Source of the DNA: Pseudomonas sp. UBA4194 | GTDB taxonomy: Bacteria > Pseudomonadota > Gammaproteobacteria > Pseudomonadales > Pseudomonadaceae | Direction of reading: 5' to 3' | Assembly: GCF_002379585.1 (NCBI RefSeq) | Contig: NZ_DFUE01000005.1 | Coordinates: forward strand, 1 to 55,381 | DNA length: 55,381 nt | Notes under the pieces: model-generated | Database searches by the model: none | The model's input: the letters and a program-made list of their open reading frames with translations, nothing else | Told to the model about the DNA's origin: nothing | Program-made: the position numbers and the translations under genes | In this document: positions 1-7,536 of the stretch, piece by piece | Layout: each line of letters begins with the position of its first letter | Numbering within the stretch: position 1 is the first letter of the stretch

Positions 1-60
1 CCCTTTCCCTGAGGGAGAGGGGGTTTTGAGCTCCCTCTCCCTCAGGGAAAGGGCTGGGGT
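1..60. repeat. Perfect inverted repeat of a dispersed C/G-rich family
   Basis: Bases 1-21 are the exact reverse complement of 33-53, with an 11-base spacer; the structure may continue off the left edge. The right arm and its tail (CTCCCTC...GGGCTGGGGTGAGGGGACC) recur in variant form near 5075-5120 and 25757-25885, so this is one copy of a dispersed intergenic repeat. In RNA it would form a very stable hairpin and could end transcription arriving from the left. Confidence 0.7.
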
Positions 61-171
61 GAGGGGACCATTCACCACCGTCCTCAAATCTCGCCACCCC
101 CCGTACATCCAGCCGCCTTATAACCGATCGATCTAAAACTCCTACTCCCCTCCCCGGTCAGTTTCTTACCT

Positions 172-190
172 GGCCGAGCTTCCCTCGGCC
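172..190 (+). other. Short hairpin in the leader of the NAGGN operon
   Basis: GGCCGAG (172-178) pairs with CTCGGCC (184-190) around a five-base loop, about 30 bases upstream of the start codon at 221. No T tract follows, so a simple terminator is unlikely. It could be an attenuation or mRNA-stability element, but nothing else supports that. A good ribosome site (AAGGA) lies between the hairpin and the ATG. The rest of 61-171 shows nothing recognisable. Confidence 0.35.
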
Positions 191-220
191 CATCCCCAAC
201 GGAAAGACCGGTAAGGACTT

Positions 221-1993
221 ATGTGCGGATTAGCTGGTGAGTTACGTTTCGACTTTCAACCTGCGGACCTCGCGGCCGTGGAACGCATCACCCATGACCT
301 GGCCCCACGTGGCCCGGACGCCTGGGGTTTCCAGGCCCAAGGGCCCGTCGCCCTCGGCCATCGCCGCCTGAAAATCATGGACCTGTCCGACGGGTCCGCA
401 CAGCCGATGACCGACGGTCAATTGGGCCTCAGCCTGGCCTTCAACGGTGCCATCTACAACTTCCCGGAACTGCGCACCGAACTCGAAGCATTGGGCTACA
501 GCTTCTATTCGGGCGGCGACACCGAAGTGCTGCTCAAGGGCTATCATGCCTGGGGTGAAGCCCTGCTGCCCAAGCTCAATGGCATGTTCGCTTTCGCCAT
601 CTGGGAACGCGATGCCCAACGCCTGTTCATTGCTCGCGACCGTCTGGGCGTCAAGCCGCTGTACCTGTCGCGCACCGACAAGCGCCTGCGCTTCGCCTCG
701 GCCCTGCCTGCGCTGCTCAAAGGCGGCGACATCAGCCCGATGCTGGACCCAGTGGCACTCAACCACTACCTGAATTTTCACGCCGTGGTGCCAGCGCCTC
801 GCACCCTGATCGCCGGCATCGAAAAGCTGCCACCCGCGACCTGGATGCGCATCGATGCCGACGGCACCACCGAGCAGAAAGTCTGGTGGACTCTGCCCTA
901 CGGTCCTCGCGCCGATGAACTGAACCTGACTCTGGAAGACTGGCGCGACCGCGTGTTGCAGAGCACCCGCGACGCCGTTGCCATCCGTCAGCGTGCTGCG
1001 GTGGATGTAGGCGTATTGCTCTCGGGCGGCGTCGACTCGAGCATGCTGGTGGGTCTGCTGCGAGAAGTGGGCGTGGAAAATCTGTCCACCTTCTCCATCG
1101 GTTTCCAGGATGCCGGCGGCGAGCGTGGTGATGAGTTCCAGTATTCCGACCTGATCGCCAAGCATTACGGTACCCAGCATCATCAGCTGCGCATCGACGA
1201 ACGGGAGATCATCGAGCAACTGCCGGCGGCTTTCCGCGCCATGAGCGAACCGATGGTCAGCCACGACTGCATCGCCTTCTACCTGCTGTCGCGGGAAGTG
1301 GCCAAGCATTGCAAGGTGGTGCAGAGCGGCCAGGGCGCCGACGAGTTGTTCGCCGGCTATCACTGGTATCCCCAAGTGGACGGCGCCGCCGACCCTTATC
1401 AGGCCTACCGTGATGCGTTCTTCGACCGCAGCTACGACGACTATGCCGCCACGGTGGCACCGAAATGGCTGACGGCCAACGACGCTGCTGGCGATTTCGT
1501 ACGGGAACATTTCGCTATGCCCGGCGCCGATGCCGCCGTGGACAAGGCACTGCGTCTGGATAGCACAGTGATGCTGGTGGACGACCCGGTCAAACGCGTC
1601 GACAACATGACCATGGCCTGGGGCCTGGAAGCGCGCACGCCTTTCCTGGACTACCGCCTGGTGGAGTTGTCGGCACGGGTGCCGGGCAAGTTCAAATTGC
1701 CGGACGGTGGCAAACAGGTGCTCAAGGAAGCGGCGCGCCTGGTGATCCCAAGCGAAGTCATCGATCGCAAGAAGGGCTATTTCCCGGTGCCGGGCCTCAA
1801 GCACCTGGAAGGCAATACCCTGAACTGGGTCCGCGAGCTGCTGCTCGACCCCAGCCAAGACCGCGGTCTGTTCAATCCGACCATGCTCGACCGCCTGCTG
1901 ACCGACCCGCAGGGCCAGCTCACGCCTCTGCGGGGCTCGAAACTGTGGCAGTTGGCGGCCCTGAATCTGTGGCTCAGCGAACAAGGAATCTGA
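221..1993 (+). CDS. asnB: N-acetylglutaminylglutamine amidotransferase (asparagine synthetase family)
   Basis: The 590-residue protein begins Met-Cys-Gly, so Cys2 becomes the N-terminal nucleophile of a class II glutamine amidotransferase domain (about 1-210). The asparagine synthetase domain follows, with the ATP PP-loop SGGVDSSML near residue 268. AsnB homologues of this subfamily transfer glutamine amide nitrogen onto the dipeptide N-acetylglutaminylglutamine to make the osmoprotectant NAGGN. That assignment rests on the next two genes: a synthetase three bases downstream and an M42 peptidase, the trio known from P. aeruginosa PA3459-PA3461. Taken alone the protein would only be called asparagine synthase-like. 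The start is fixed by the catalytic Cys2 and an AAGGA ribosome site. Expression is probably osmotically induced, although no promoter was identified. Confidence 0.9.
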   Translation: MCGLAGELRFDFQPADLAAVERITHDLAPRGPDAWGFQAQGPVALGHRRLKIMDLSDGSAQPMTDGQLGLSLAFNGAIYNFPELRTELEALGYSFYSGGDTEVLLKGYHAWGEALLPKLNGMFAFAIWERDAQRLFIARDRLGVKPLYLSRTDKRLRFASALPALLKGGDISPMLDPVALNHYLNFHAVVPAPRTLIAGIEKLPPATWMRIDADGTTEQKVWWTLPYGPRADELNLTLEDWRDRVLQSTRDAVAIRQRAAVDVGVLLSGGVDSSMLVGLLREVGVENLSTFSIGFQDAGGERGDEFQYSDLIAKHYGTQHHQLRIDEREIIEQLPAAFRAMSEPMVSHDCIAFYLLSREVAKHCKVVQSGQGADELFAGYHWYPQVDGAADPYQAYRDAFFDRSYDDYAATVAPKWLTANDAAGDFVREHFAMPGADAAVDKALRLDSTVMLVDDPVKRVDNMTMAWGLEARTPFLDYRLVELSARVPGKFKLPDGGKQVLKEAARLVIPSEVIDRKKGYFPVPGLKHLEGNTLNWVRELLLDPSQDRGLFNPTMLDRLLTDPQGQLTPLRGSKLWQLAALNLWLSEQGI

Positions 1994-1996
1994 TCG

Positions 1997-3739
1997 ATGA
2001 AAGCTCATGCCACGGCATTCAACCAGCGCTTGCTGCGCGGCCAGGCGCCGTCCTATGAGCGGCTGCAGGCGCGCTTTGCCGAAGATGGCAACAGTGACGA
2101 ACTGAGCCAGCGCCCGCTGCACTGCGGTTGGGGGCGCCTGCTGATCGGCCACACCTACCCCGACCCGGCCGCGCTGGCCGCCGACCTGCTCAAGGAGCAG
2201 CAGGGCGAGCGCGACATTGCCCTGTACGTGGCCGCGCCGCAGCAGGTGCTGGCGCAGGCACCGCAGCAGTTGTTTCTCGACCCCTCGGATACGCTGCGCC
2301 TGTGGTTCAGCGATTACCGCCCGGCCCAGCGCGTGTTCCGGGGTTTCCGAATCCGCAGGGCACAGACCGACGGCGACTGGGAGGCGATCAACCAGCTGTA
2401 TCTCAAGCGCCGCATGCTGCCCATCGACCACAATCTGCTGACGCCGCGCCATCAGGGCGGACCGGTGTACTGGCTGGCAGAGGATGAAGACACTGGCCAC
2501 GTGATCGGCAGCGTCATGGGCCTGAATCATCAGAAGGCCTTTCGCGATCCCGAGCACGGCAGCAGCCTCTGGTGCCTGGCCGTGGACCCCCGCTGCACCC
2601 GCCCCGGCGTGGGTGAAGTGTTGGTGCGCCACTTGGTCGAGCACTTCATGAGTCGCGGCCTGGCCTATCTGGACTTGTCGGTACTGCACGACAACCGCCT
2701 GGCCAAGAACCTGTATGCCAAGCTGGGTTTTCGCAACCTGCCGACCTTCGCCGTCAAGCGCAAGAACGGCATCAATCAGAAGCTGTTTCTGGGGCCAGGC
2801 CCTCAAGCCGAATTCAATCCGTACGCGCGGATCATCGTCGACGAGGCGTTCAGACGGGGCATCGACGTGCAGGTGGATGACGCCGAAGCGGGTCTGTTCA
2901 CGTTGATCCACGGCGGACGCCGAGTGCGTTGCCGCGAATCGCTGTGCGACCTGACCAGCTCGGTCAGCATGACCCTGTGCCAAGACAAGAGTCTGACGCA
3001 CAAGGTCCTCAAGGCTGCAGGTCTGAGCCTGCCAGCGCAGCAGTTGGCGGGGAGTGCCGACGACAATCAGGATTTCCTCGATGAGCACCAGCGCATCGTG
3101 GTCAAGCCGCTGGATGGTGAGCAAGGCAACGGTGTTGCCGTGGACCTCGACAACCTGGAAGAGGTACAAGCCGCTATCGAGCACGCCCGGCAGTTCGACA
3201 GCCGGGTCCTGCTGGAAAGCTTCCACGAAGGTGCCGACCTGCGCATTGTGGTGATTGGCTATGAAGTCGTTGCCGCCGCCATTCGCCGGCCAGCCCAGAT
3301 CATCGGCGACGGACAGAACTCGATCAGCCATCTGATCGACGTTCAGAGCCGCCGCCGGCAAGCTGCCACGGCGGGTGAAAGCCGTATTCCGATGGACCAG
3401 GAAACGCAGCGTACCGTGCAAGCCGCCGGTTTCGACATGGACAGCGTCCTGCCCCGTGGCCAGACGCTGGCCGTGCGCAAGACCGCCAATCTGCACACGG
3501 GCGGTCACCTGGAGGACGTCACCGATATCCTCCATCCGGTCCTGGTGGACGCCGCCGTACGGGCCGCTCGCGCGCTGGACATTCCGGTGGTGGGCCTGGA
3601 CCTGCTGGTGCCTGCCGCCGACCAGCCCGAGTACGTGTTCATCGAAGCCAACGAGCGGGTCGGGTTGGCCAACCATGAACCTCAGCCCACTGCAGAGCGT
3701 TTCGTCGACCTGCTGTTTCCTCACAGCCGCCCGATGTAA
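1997..3739 (+). CDS. ngg: N-acetylglutaminylglutamine synthetase (GNAT plus ATP-grasp)
   Basis: The 580-residue protein combines two activities. A GNAT acetyltransferase domain lies at about 115-260, with acetyl-CoA-binding sequence around VDPRCTRPGVGEVLVRHL. A carboxyl-terminal ATP-grasp ligase lies at about 300-580, including VVKPLDGEQGNGVAV and the metal-binding stretch FIEANERVG. This architecture fits making gamma-glutamylglutamine and acetylating it, yielding the substrate of the upstream amidotransferase. Only three bases separate the two genes, so they are almost certainly co-transcribed and translationally coupled. It lies in the same order as in P. aeruginosa. Residues before 115 are conserved in the family but have no function I can name. 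Confidence 0.9.
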   Translation: MKAHATAFNQRLLRGQAPSYERLQARFAEDGNSDELSQRPLHCGWGRLLIGHTYPDPAALAADLLKEQQGERDIALYVAAPQQVLAQAPQQLFLDPSDTLRLWFSDYRPAQRVFRGFRIRRAQTDGDWEAINQLYLKRRMLPIDHNLLTPRHQGGPVYWLAEDEDTGHVIGSVMGLNHQKAFRDPEHGSSLWCLAVDPRCTRPGVGEVLVRHLVEHFMSRGLAYLDLSVLHDNRLAKNLYAKLGFRNLPTFAVKRKNGINQKLFLGPGPQAEFNPYARIIVDEAFRRGIDVQVDDAEAGLFTLIHGGRRVRCRESLCDLTSSVSMTLCQDKSLTHKVLKAAGLSLPAQQLAGSADDNQDFLDEHQRIVVKPLDGEQGNGVAVDLDNLEEVQAAIEHARQFDSRVLLESFHEGADLRIVVIGYEVVAAAIRRPAQIIGDGQNSISHLIDVQSRRRQAATAGESRIPMDQETQRTVQAAGFDMDSVLPRGQTLAVRKTANLHTGGHLEDVTDILHPVLVDAAVRAARALDIPVVGLDLLVPAADQPEYVFIEANERVGLANHEPQPTAERFVDLLFPHSRPM

Positions 3740-3753
3740 CCGTTCGCACGCCT

Positions 3754-3783
3754 CTCACCGGCAAGGAGTCCCTTGCCGGTGAG
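3754..3783 (+). other. Intercistronic hairpin in the NAGGN operon
   Basis: CTCACCGGCAAGG (3754-3766) pairs perfectly with CCTTGCCGGTGAG (3771-3783) around a four-base loop. It lies in the 142-base gap between the synthetase and the peptidase. There is no U-tract, so it looks like a mRNA-stabilising or processing element rather than an intrinsic terminator. It could set different amounts of the biosynthetic enzymes and the peptidase (inference). Confidence 0.5.
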
Positions 3784-3881
3784 CCAGGCCAGTGCTCCGC
3801 TTTGCCCGCGCGAGGCCCTGACGAACATCCACATCCAAAGCCGGGCATCCGCCCATTCCACTATCCAAATCAGGAGTTTCC

Positions 3882-5069
3882 ATGACCTCTAAAATTCCCG
3901 AACCGGATATCCAGTACTTGCAGAAAGTCCTACTGGAGATGCTTGCCATCCCTAGTCCCACAGGCTTTACCGATACCATCGTGCGCTACGTGGCCGAGCG
4001 CCTCGAAGAGCTTGGCATCCCGTTTGAAATGACCCGCCGTGGCACCATTCGCGCCACCCTCAAGGGTAAGCAGAATTCCCCGGACCGGGCCGTTTCGGCC
4101 CACCTGGACACCATCGGCGCCAGCGTGCGCGCCGTGCAGGACAACGGCCGCCTGTCGCTGGCGCCGGTTGGCTGCTGGTCGAGCCGCTTCGCAGAAGGCA
4201 GCCGGGTCAGCGTGTTCACCGATAACGGCGTGATCCGCGGCAGCGTATTGCCGCTGATGGCCTCGGGACACGCCTTCAACACGGCCGTGGACCAGATGCC
4301 GGTCAGCTGGGACCACGTCGAACTGCGCCTGGATGCCTACTGCGCAACCCGCGCCGACTGCGAGTCGTTGGGCGTGAACATTGGTGACTATGTAGCGTTC
4401 GATCCACTGCCAGAGTTTACCGACAGCGGTCATATCAGCGCCCGCCATCTGGATGACAAGGCGGGTGTGGCTGCACTGCTGGCCTCGCTCAAGAGCATCG
4501 TGGAAAGCGACTACGAGCCCATGATCGACTGTCACCCGCTGTTCACCATCACCGAGGAGACAGGCTCCGGAGCCGCCGCCGCGCTGCCGTGGGATGTGAG
4601 CGAGTTCGTCGGCATCGATATCGCGCCGGTCGCGCCAGGGCAACATTCCAGCGAACACGCGGTGAGTGTGGCGATGCTCGACTCCGGTGGGCCGTACGAC
4701 TATCACCTGTCCCGCCACCTGTTGCGCCTGGGTGAAGAGAATGAATTGCCGGTGCGTCGCGATCTGTTTCGTTACTACTTCAGCGATGCGCATTCGGCTA
4801 TCACCGCAGGGCACGACATCCGCACCGCATTGCTGGCCTTCGGCTGTGACGCGACCCATGGTTATGAACGCACCCATATCGATAGCCTGAGCGCACTGAG
4901 CCGAATTTTGACCGCCTATATGTTGAGCCCGCCGGTATTTGCCAGCGATGCCAAGCCCAACAACAGTTCGCTGGAGCGGTTCAGCCATCAGATCGAGCAC
5001 GATGCGCAGATGGAGTCCGATACGCGGGTCCCTGCCGTTGAGGATGTGGTCGGGCAAAGGAACGAGTAA
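3882..5069 (+). CDS. NAGGN-system M42 family metallopeptidase
   Basis: The 395-residue protein shows M42 aminopeptidase features: the metal-binding AHLDTIG near residue 68, DDKAG near 192, the catalytic TEETG near 226 and a late DAHSA metal ligand near 305. M42 enzymes are cytoplasmic di-zinc or cobalt peptidases that form large shells. Its place behind the two NAGGN biosynthetic genes matches the conserved third gene of that system, where it is presumed to recycle or trim the dipeptide osmolyte. The substrate is inferred from context, not from the sequence. A GGAG ribosome site precedes the ATG. The gene is followed by a dispersed repeat that may terminate the operon. Confidence 0.85.
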   Translation: MTSKIPEPDIQYLQKVLLEMLAIPSPTGFTDTIVRYVAERLEELGIPFEMTRRGTIRATLKGKQNSPDRAVSAHLDTIGASVRAVQDNGRLSLAPVGCWSSRFAEGSRVSVFTDNGVIRGSVLPLMASGHAFNTAVDQMPVSWDHVELRLDAYCATRADCESLGVNIGDYVAFDPLPEFTDSGHISARHLDDKAGVAALLASLKSIVESDYEPMIDCHPLFTITEETGSGAAAALPWDVSEFVGIDIAPVAPGQHSSEHAVSVAMLDSGGPYDYHLSRHLLRLGEENELPVRRDLFRYYFSDAHSAITAGHDIRTALLAFGCDATHGYERTHIDSLSALSRILTAYMLSPPVFASDAKPNNSSLERFSHQIEHDAQMESDTRVPAVEDVVGQRNE

Positions 5070-5074
5070 ACGGT

Positions 5075-5120
5075 GCCCCTTCCCCAGTCCTCCCCGGAGG
5101 GCTGGGGTGAGGGGACCCGC
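5075..5120. repeat. Dispersed C/G-rich palindromic repeat, degenerate copy
   Basis: The segment pairs CCCCAG with CTGGGG and CCTCC with GGAGG, then ends in GGGTGAGGGGACC, the same tail as the repeats at 1-60 and 25757-25885. It lies directly after the NAGGN operon and may act as a transcription terminator or mRNA end. Confidence 0.55.
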
Positions 5121-5164
5121 CACCACTGTAGTATCCTGTCCCCCCGCCCTCAGAGCCCCACCTC

Positions 5165-5392
5165 ATGCTGATCCCCTACGACCACCTCGAAGCCGACACC
5201 CTTACCCGTCTTATCGAAGACTTCGTGACCCGGGACGGCACCGACAACGGCGACGAAACCCCACTCGAAACCCGAGTCCTGCGGGTTCGTCACGCCCTGT
5301 CGAAAAAGCAGGCGTTCATCGTTTTCGACCCCGACAGCGAGCAGTGCACGCTGATGCTCAAGCACGATATCCCGCCGGAACTCTTCGACTGA
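5165..5392 (+). CDS. YheU family (UPF0270) small protein
   Basis: This 75-residue acidic protein opens MLIPYDHLEADTLTRLIEDF and carries the conserved LxxLIExFVxRxGTD stretch of the YheU/UPF0270 family. Members are small cytoplasmic proteins of unknown biochemical role. There is no convincing Shine-Dalgarno sequence before the ATG. The gene ends one base from the end of the convergent csrA paralogue, so the two transcripts must overlap or share a terminator. Function cannot be inferred further. Confidence 0.8.
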   Translation: MLIPYDHLEADTLTRLIEDFVTRDGTDNGDETPLETRVLRVRHALSKKQAFIVFDPDSEQCTLMLKHDIPPELFD

Positions 5393-5393
5393 G

Positions 5394-5591
5394 CTACACC
5401 ACCGGCACCTCCTTGCGCGCCTTGCCGAGTTTGTCCTGAATGCGTCGATACACTTCGGCGCGGTGCACTTCCACCGTCTTCGGTGCCTGGATACCAAAGC
5501 GCACGGTGTTGCCGCGCACGTCCAACACCTTGACCCATACGTCATCGCCGATGGAAATCAGTTCGCCCACATGTCTTGTCAGTACCAGCAT
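5394..5591 (-). CDS. csrA: CsrA/RsmA family RNA-binding regulator (paralogue)
   Basis: The 65-residue protein has the whole CsrA fold: MLVLTR at the start, GDDVWVKVLDV in the middle, the APKTVEVHR core and a helical tail. Leu4 and Arg44, the two residues central to RNA binding in characterised CsrA proteins, are both present. Sequence details (Trp19, TVRFGIQAPK, a basic tail) differ from the main RsmA and RsmE of Pseudomonas, so this is probably one of the extra paralogues; which one is not settled. CsrA proteins bind GGA motifs in mRNA leaders and alter translation. The ribosome site, TGAGGGAG, itself contains GGA, which would permit autoregulation (inference). It is convergent with yheU with a single base between stop codons. 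Confidence 0.88.
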   Translation of the reverse strand: MLVLTRHVGELISIGDDVWVKVLDVRGNTVRFGIQAPKTVEVHRAEVYRRIQDKLGKARKEVPVV

Positions 5592-5896
5592 GGTTTCGCT
5601 CCCTCAAATGAATGCCTTCTGAGGGTGGACCCTGTTTTTCAAGTGCACAATACAAGCGGAATAATACAGTCGAAACCTACGAAAGTTGGTAACTTGCCTG
5701 TCAGAAGTTTCGTACCTGATTTTCGGAAGTTGTACGAAGTTGAACCCGAATATTACCACCTCGCTGTAGGGGCGGCGTTCAGCCGCGAATAGCCATACTT
5801 TCGCACATAGGCTGGAAGATACGCTGGGCGGGCGGGCGCATTCGCGGCTTGGACGCCGCTCCCCCCCCTGTAGGAGCGGAGTGGAGTCAGGGGGGA
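5592..5896. other. csrA upstream region and REP-like inverted repeat
   Basis: No gene is seen in these 305 bases. The part next to csrA (about 5640-5760) is markedly AT-richer than its surroundings and probably holds the csrA promoter, reading leftward. At about 5768-5860, GGCGGCGTTCAGCCGCGAAT faces ATTCGCGGCTTGGACGCCGCT, forming two REP-like palindromes in opposite orientation. Further right, CGGAGTGGAGTC occurs twice (near 5877 and 5901). Confidence 0.55.
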
Positions 5897-6229
5897 TCAG
5901 GCGGAGTGGAGTCTGGGGCCCCACAGGATGATGCTGGCGCCGATCACGCAGAGCAACGCGCCCAGCCAATCCGAGCCAGCGGGTCGGACCTTTTCCACCA
6001 CCACCAGCCACAGCAACGAACTGACGATGTAGATACCGCCGTAGGCTGCGTACGCTCGGCCTGCATAAGCCGCCTCGACGCGGGTCAGCAACACTGCGAA
6101 GGCGCTCAGGCTGAGCATCGCGGGCACCACCCACCAGGCGCTCTTGCCCAGGCGCAGCCACAGGTAGAAGCCATAGCAACCGGCAATCTCGAACAGCGCA
6201 GCAAGGAAGAACCAGACGTAATTGAGCAC
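5897..6229 (-). CDS. YnfA family (UPF0060) small membrane protein
   Basis: About 110 residues forming four hydrophobic helices, matching the YnfA/UPF0060 family, which resembles small multidrug resistance exporters. The start is set at the GTG at 6229 because family members begin MLNYxWFFLAALFEIAGC and a GAGG ribosome site lies nine bases upstream. An in-frame ATG five codons earlier (6244) has no ribosome site and would add a non-conserved tail. Inner-membrane location is certain from hydrophobicity. Transport activity has been suggested for the family, but the substrate here is unknown. The gene follows a short-chain dehydrogenase by about 40 bases on the same strand and may be co-transcribed with it. 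Confidence 0.85.
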   Translation of the reverse strand: MLNYVWFFLAALFEIAGCYGFYLWLRLGKSAWWVVPAMLSLSAFAVLLTRVEAAYAGRAYAAYGGIYIVSSLLWLVVVEKVRPAGSDWLGALLCVIGASIILWGPRLHSA

Positions 6230-6270
6230 AGCGCGCAGCCTCATGGAGTTCAGCGCGCCAGCATAATGGC

Positions 6271-7086
6271 TCAGGCTCGCGACTGGCGAGCCTTGGCACG
6301 CATCTTTTCGGCCATGTCGGCCATCTGCTGATGGATCAACTCCGGCTGTTGCTGCTTCACCGCCCAGGCTTGTCGGCCCTCTTCGTGGGGCAGAATCATG
6401 AAGTCGCCCACCGCTACCCGTTCATGGATGTAGTCGGCAATGAAAGCCGCATCGATCGGCGAGCTCTCCAGCAACTTGCCCACCGCCGCTTTCATTTCTG
6501 GCGTGGGGCCACGGAAACTGTCGAGCAGATTGGTTTGAAAGAACGACGGGCATACCACATGAACCGCCACTCCCTGCCCGCGCAACTCCACCAGCAAGCT
6601 TTCGGACAATGCCACCACGCCGGCTTTGGCGACGTTGTAGTTGCTCATCGCCGGTCCCTGCATGAGCGCCGCCATGGAAGCGATGTTGATGATTTTGCCC
6701 CTGCTTGCCAGCAATTGCGGCAAGAAGGCCCTGCAGCCTTTGACTACGCCCATCAGGTTGATCGCCAACTGCCAGTCCCAGTCTTCCAGCGAGAGTTCGT
6801 CGAAGAACCCGCCTGAAGCCACCCCAGCGTTGTTGACGATTACATCGATGCCGCCAAAGCGCTCCTGGCAGGTCTGCGACAAGGCCGTAAGCTGACTGAA
6901 ATCACGTACGTCGCAGCGTTGGGTGAAGCCGCTGCCGCCGACCGCCTCGACCAGGCGCAGGGTCTGCGCGACCCCCGCATCGTTGATGTCCGCCAATGCC
7001 ATGCGCCAGCCCTCGCGCGCCCAGCGTACGGCGATTTCACGACCCAGCCCGGAACCGGCGCCGGTGATCATCATACGGTTAGCCAT
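6271..7086 (-). CDS. SDR family NAD(P)-dependent oxidoreductase
   Basis: A 271-residue classical short-chain dehydrogenase. The Rossmann glycine motif TGAGSGLG starts near residue 7, NNAG lies near 86, the catalytic Ser is in INIASM near 136 and the catalytic Tyr and Lys are in SNYNVAKAG near 152. The start at 7086 gives the usual short N-terminus (MANRMMITGAG). A longer in-frame ATG at 7146 would add 20 non-conserved residues. The substrate cannot be told from sequence. The next gene on the strand is the YnfA-like membrane protein, with no evident functional link. Confidence 0.88.
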   Translation of the reverse strand: MANRMMITGAGSGLGREIAVRWAREGWRMALADINDAGVAQTLRLVEAVGGSGFTQRCDVRDFSQLTALSQTCQERFGGIDVIVNNAGVASGGFFDELSLEDWDWQLAINLMGVVKGCRAFLPQLLASRGKIINIASMAALMQGPAMSNYNVAKAGVVALSESLLVELRGQGVAVHVVCPSFFQTNLLDSFRGPTPEMKAAVGKLLESSPIDAAFIADYIHERVAVGDFMILPHEEGRQAWAVKQQQPELIHQQMADMAEKMRAKARQSRA

Positions 7087-7324
7087 GGTGGAACCCCGTG
7101 AGATTAATGTGCCAGCGAGTCTAGCCAACTCCCTGTGCTCAGCCATCCACCATCACCCGGCTGAATACCGAACCTTGCGATTCTTCGTACTGGATGGGCT
7201 TTGCTGTAGAAACATTTTCAAAAACTTTGGGGACTTTTTACGTATAGACACAGTCCGACCTATTAAGCGGTCGAGCCCCTGGCTGACTGACGAACACCTC
7301 AAAAGTCCAAATAAGGAAATCGCC

Positions 7325-7477
7325 ATGGGCACCATACTTATCATCGTACTGATTCTGCTGTTGATTGGCGGTCTGCCAGTATTCCCGCACTCCAGAAGTT
7401 GGGGCTATGGCCCGTCGGGTATCATCGGTACCGTGCTGGTCATTCTGCTGATCCTGGTACTGTTGGGCAAAATATAG
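7325..7477 (+). CDS. DUF3309 family small membrane protein
   Basis: A 50-residue peptide with a good AAGGAA ribosome site. It starts MGTILIIVLILLLIGGLPV, has a short polar loop (PHSRSWGYGPSG) and ends in a second hydrophobic helix, IIGTVLVILLILVLLGKI. The two-helix pattern with the central tryptophan/glycine loop is that of DUF3309 proteins, which are common in proteobacteria and often stress-induced. No biochemical function is known. The gene stands alone between divergent and convergent neighbours and is followed at once by a strong terminator, so it is a monocistronic unit. Confidence 0.85.
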   Translation: MGTILIIVLILLLIGGLPVFPHSRSWGYGPSGIIGTVLVILLILVLLGKI

Positions 7478-7486
7478 TTGTTGCCC

Positions 7487-7528
7487 AGCCATGAAAAAGG
7501 CGGCCCATTGGCCGCCTTTTTCATGGCT
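7487..7528. terminator. Bidirectional intrinsic terminator
   Basis: A 19-bp perfect stem (AGCCATGAAAAAGGCGGCC at 7487-7505 pairing with 7510-7528) and a four-base loop, with A and T runs inside the stem. It lies between the convergent DUF3309 gene and actP and can end transcription from both sides. Confidence 0.88.
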
Positions 7529-7536
7529 GTTGCAGA

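Noticed and set aside
242..3724. A 1160-codon open frame on the minus strand across the NAGGN genes
   Set aside because: It is antisense to two well-recognised enzymes, and long antisense frames are expected in GC-rich DNA; its translation has no recognisable domain.
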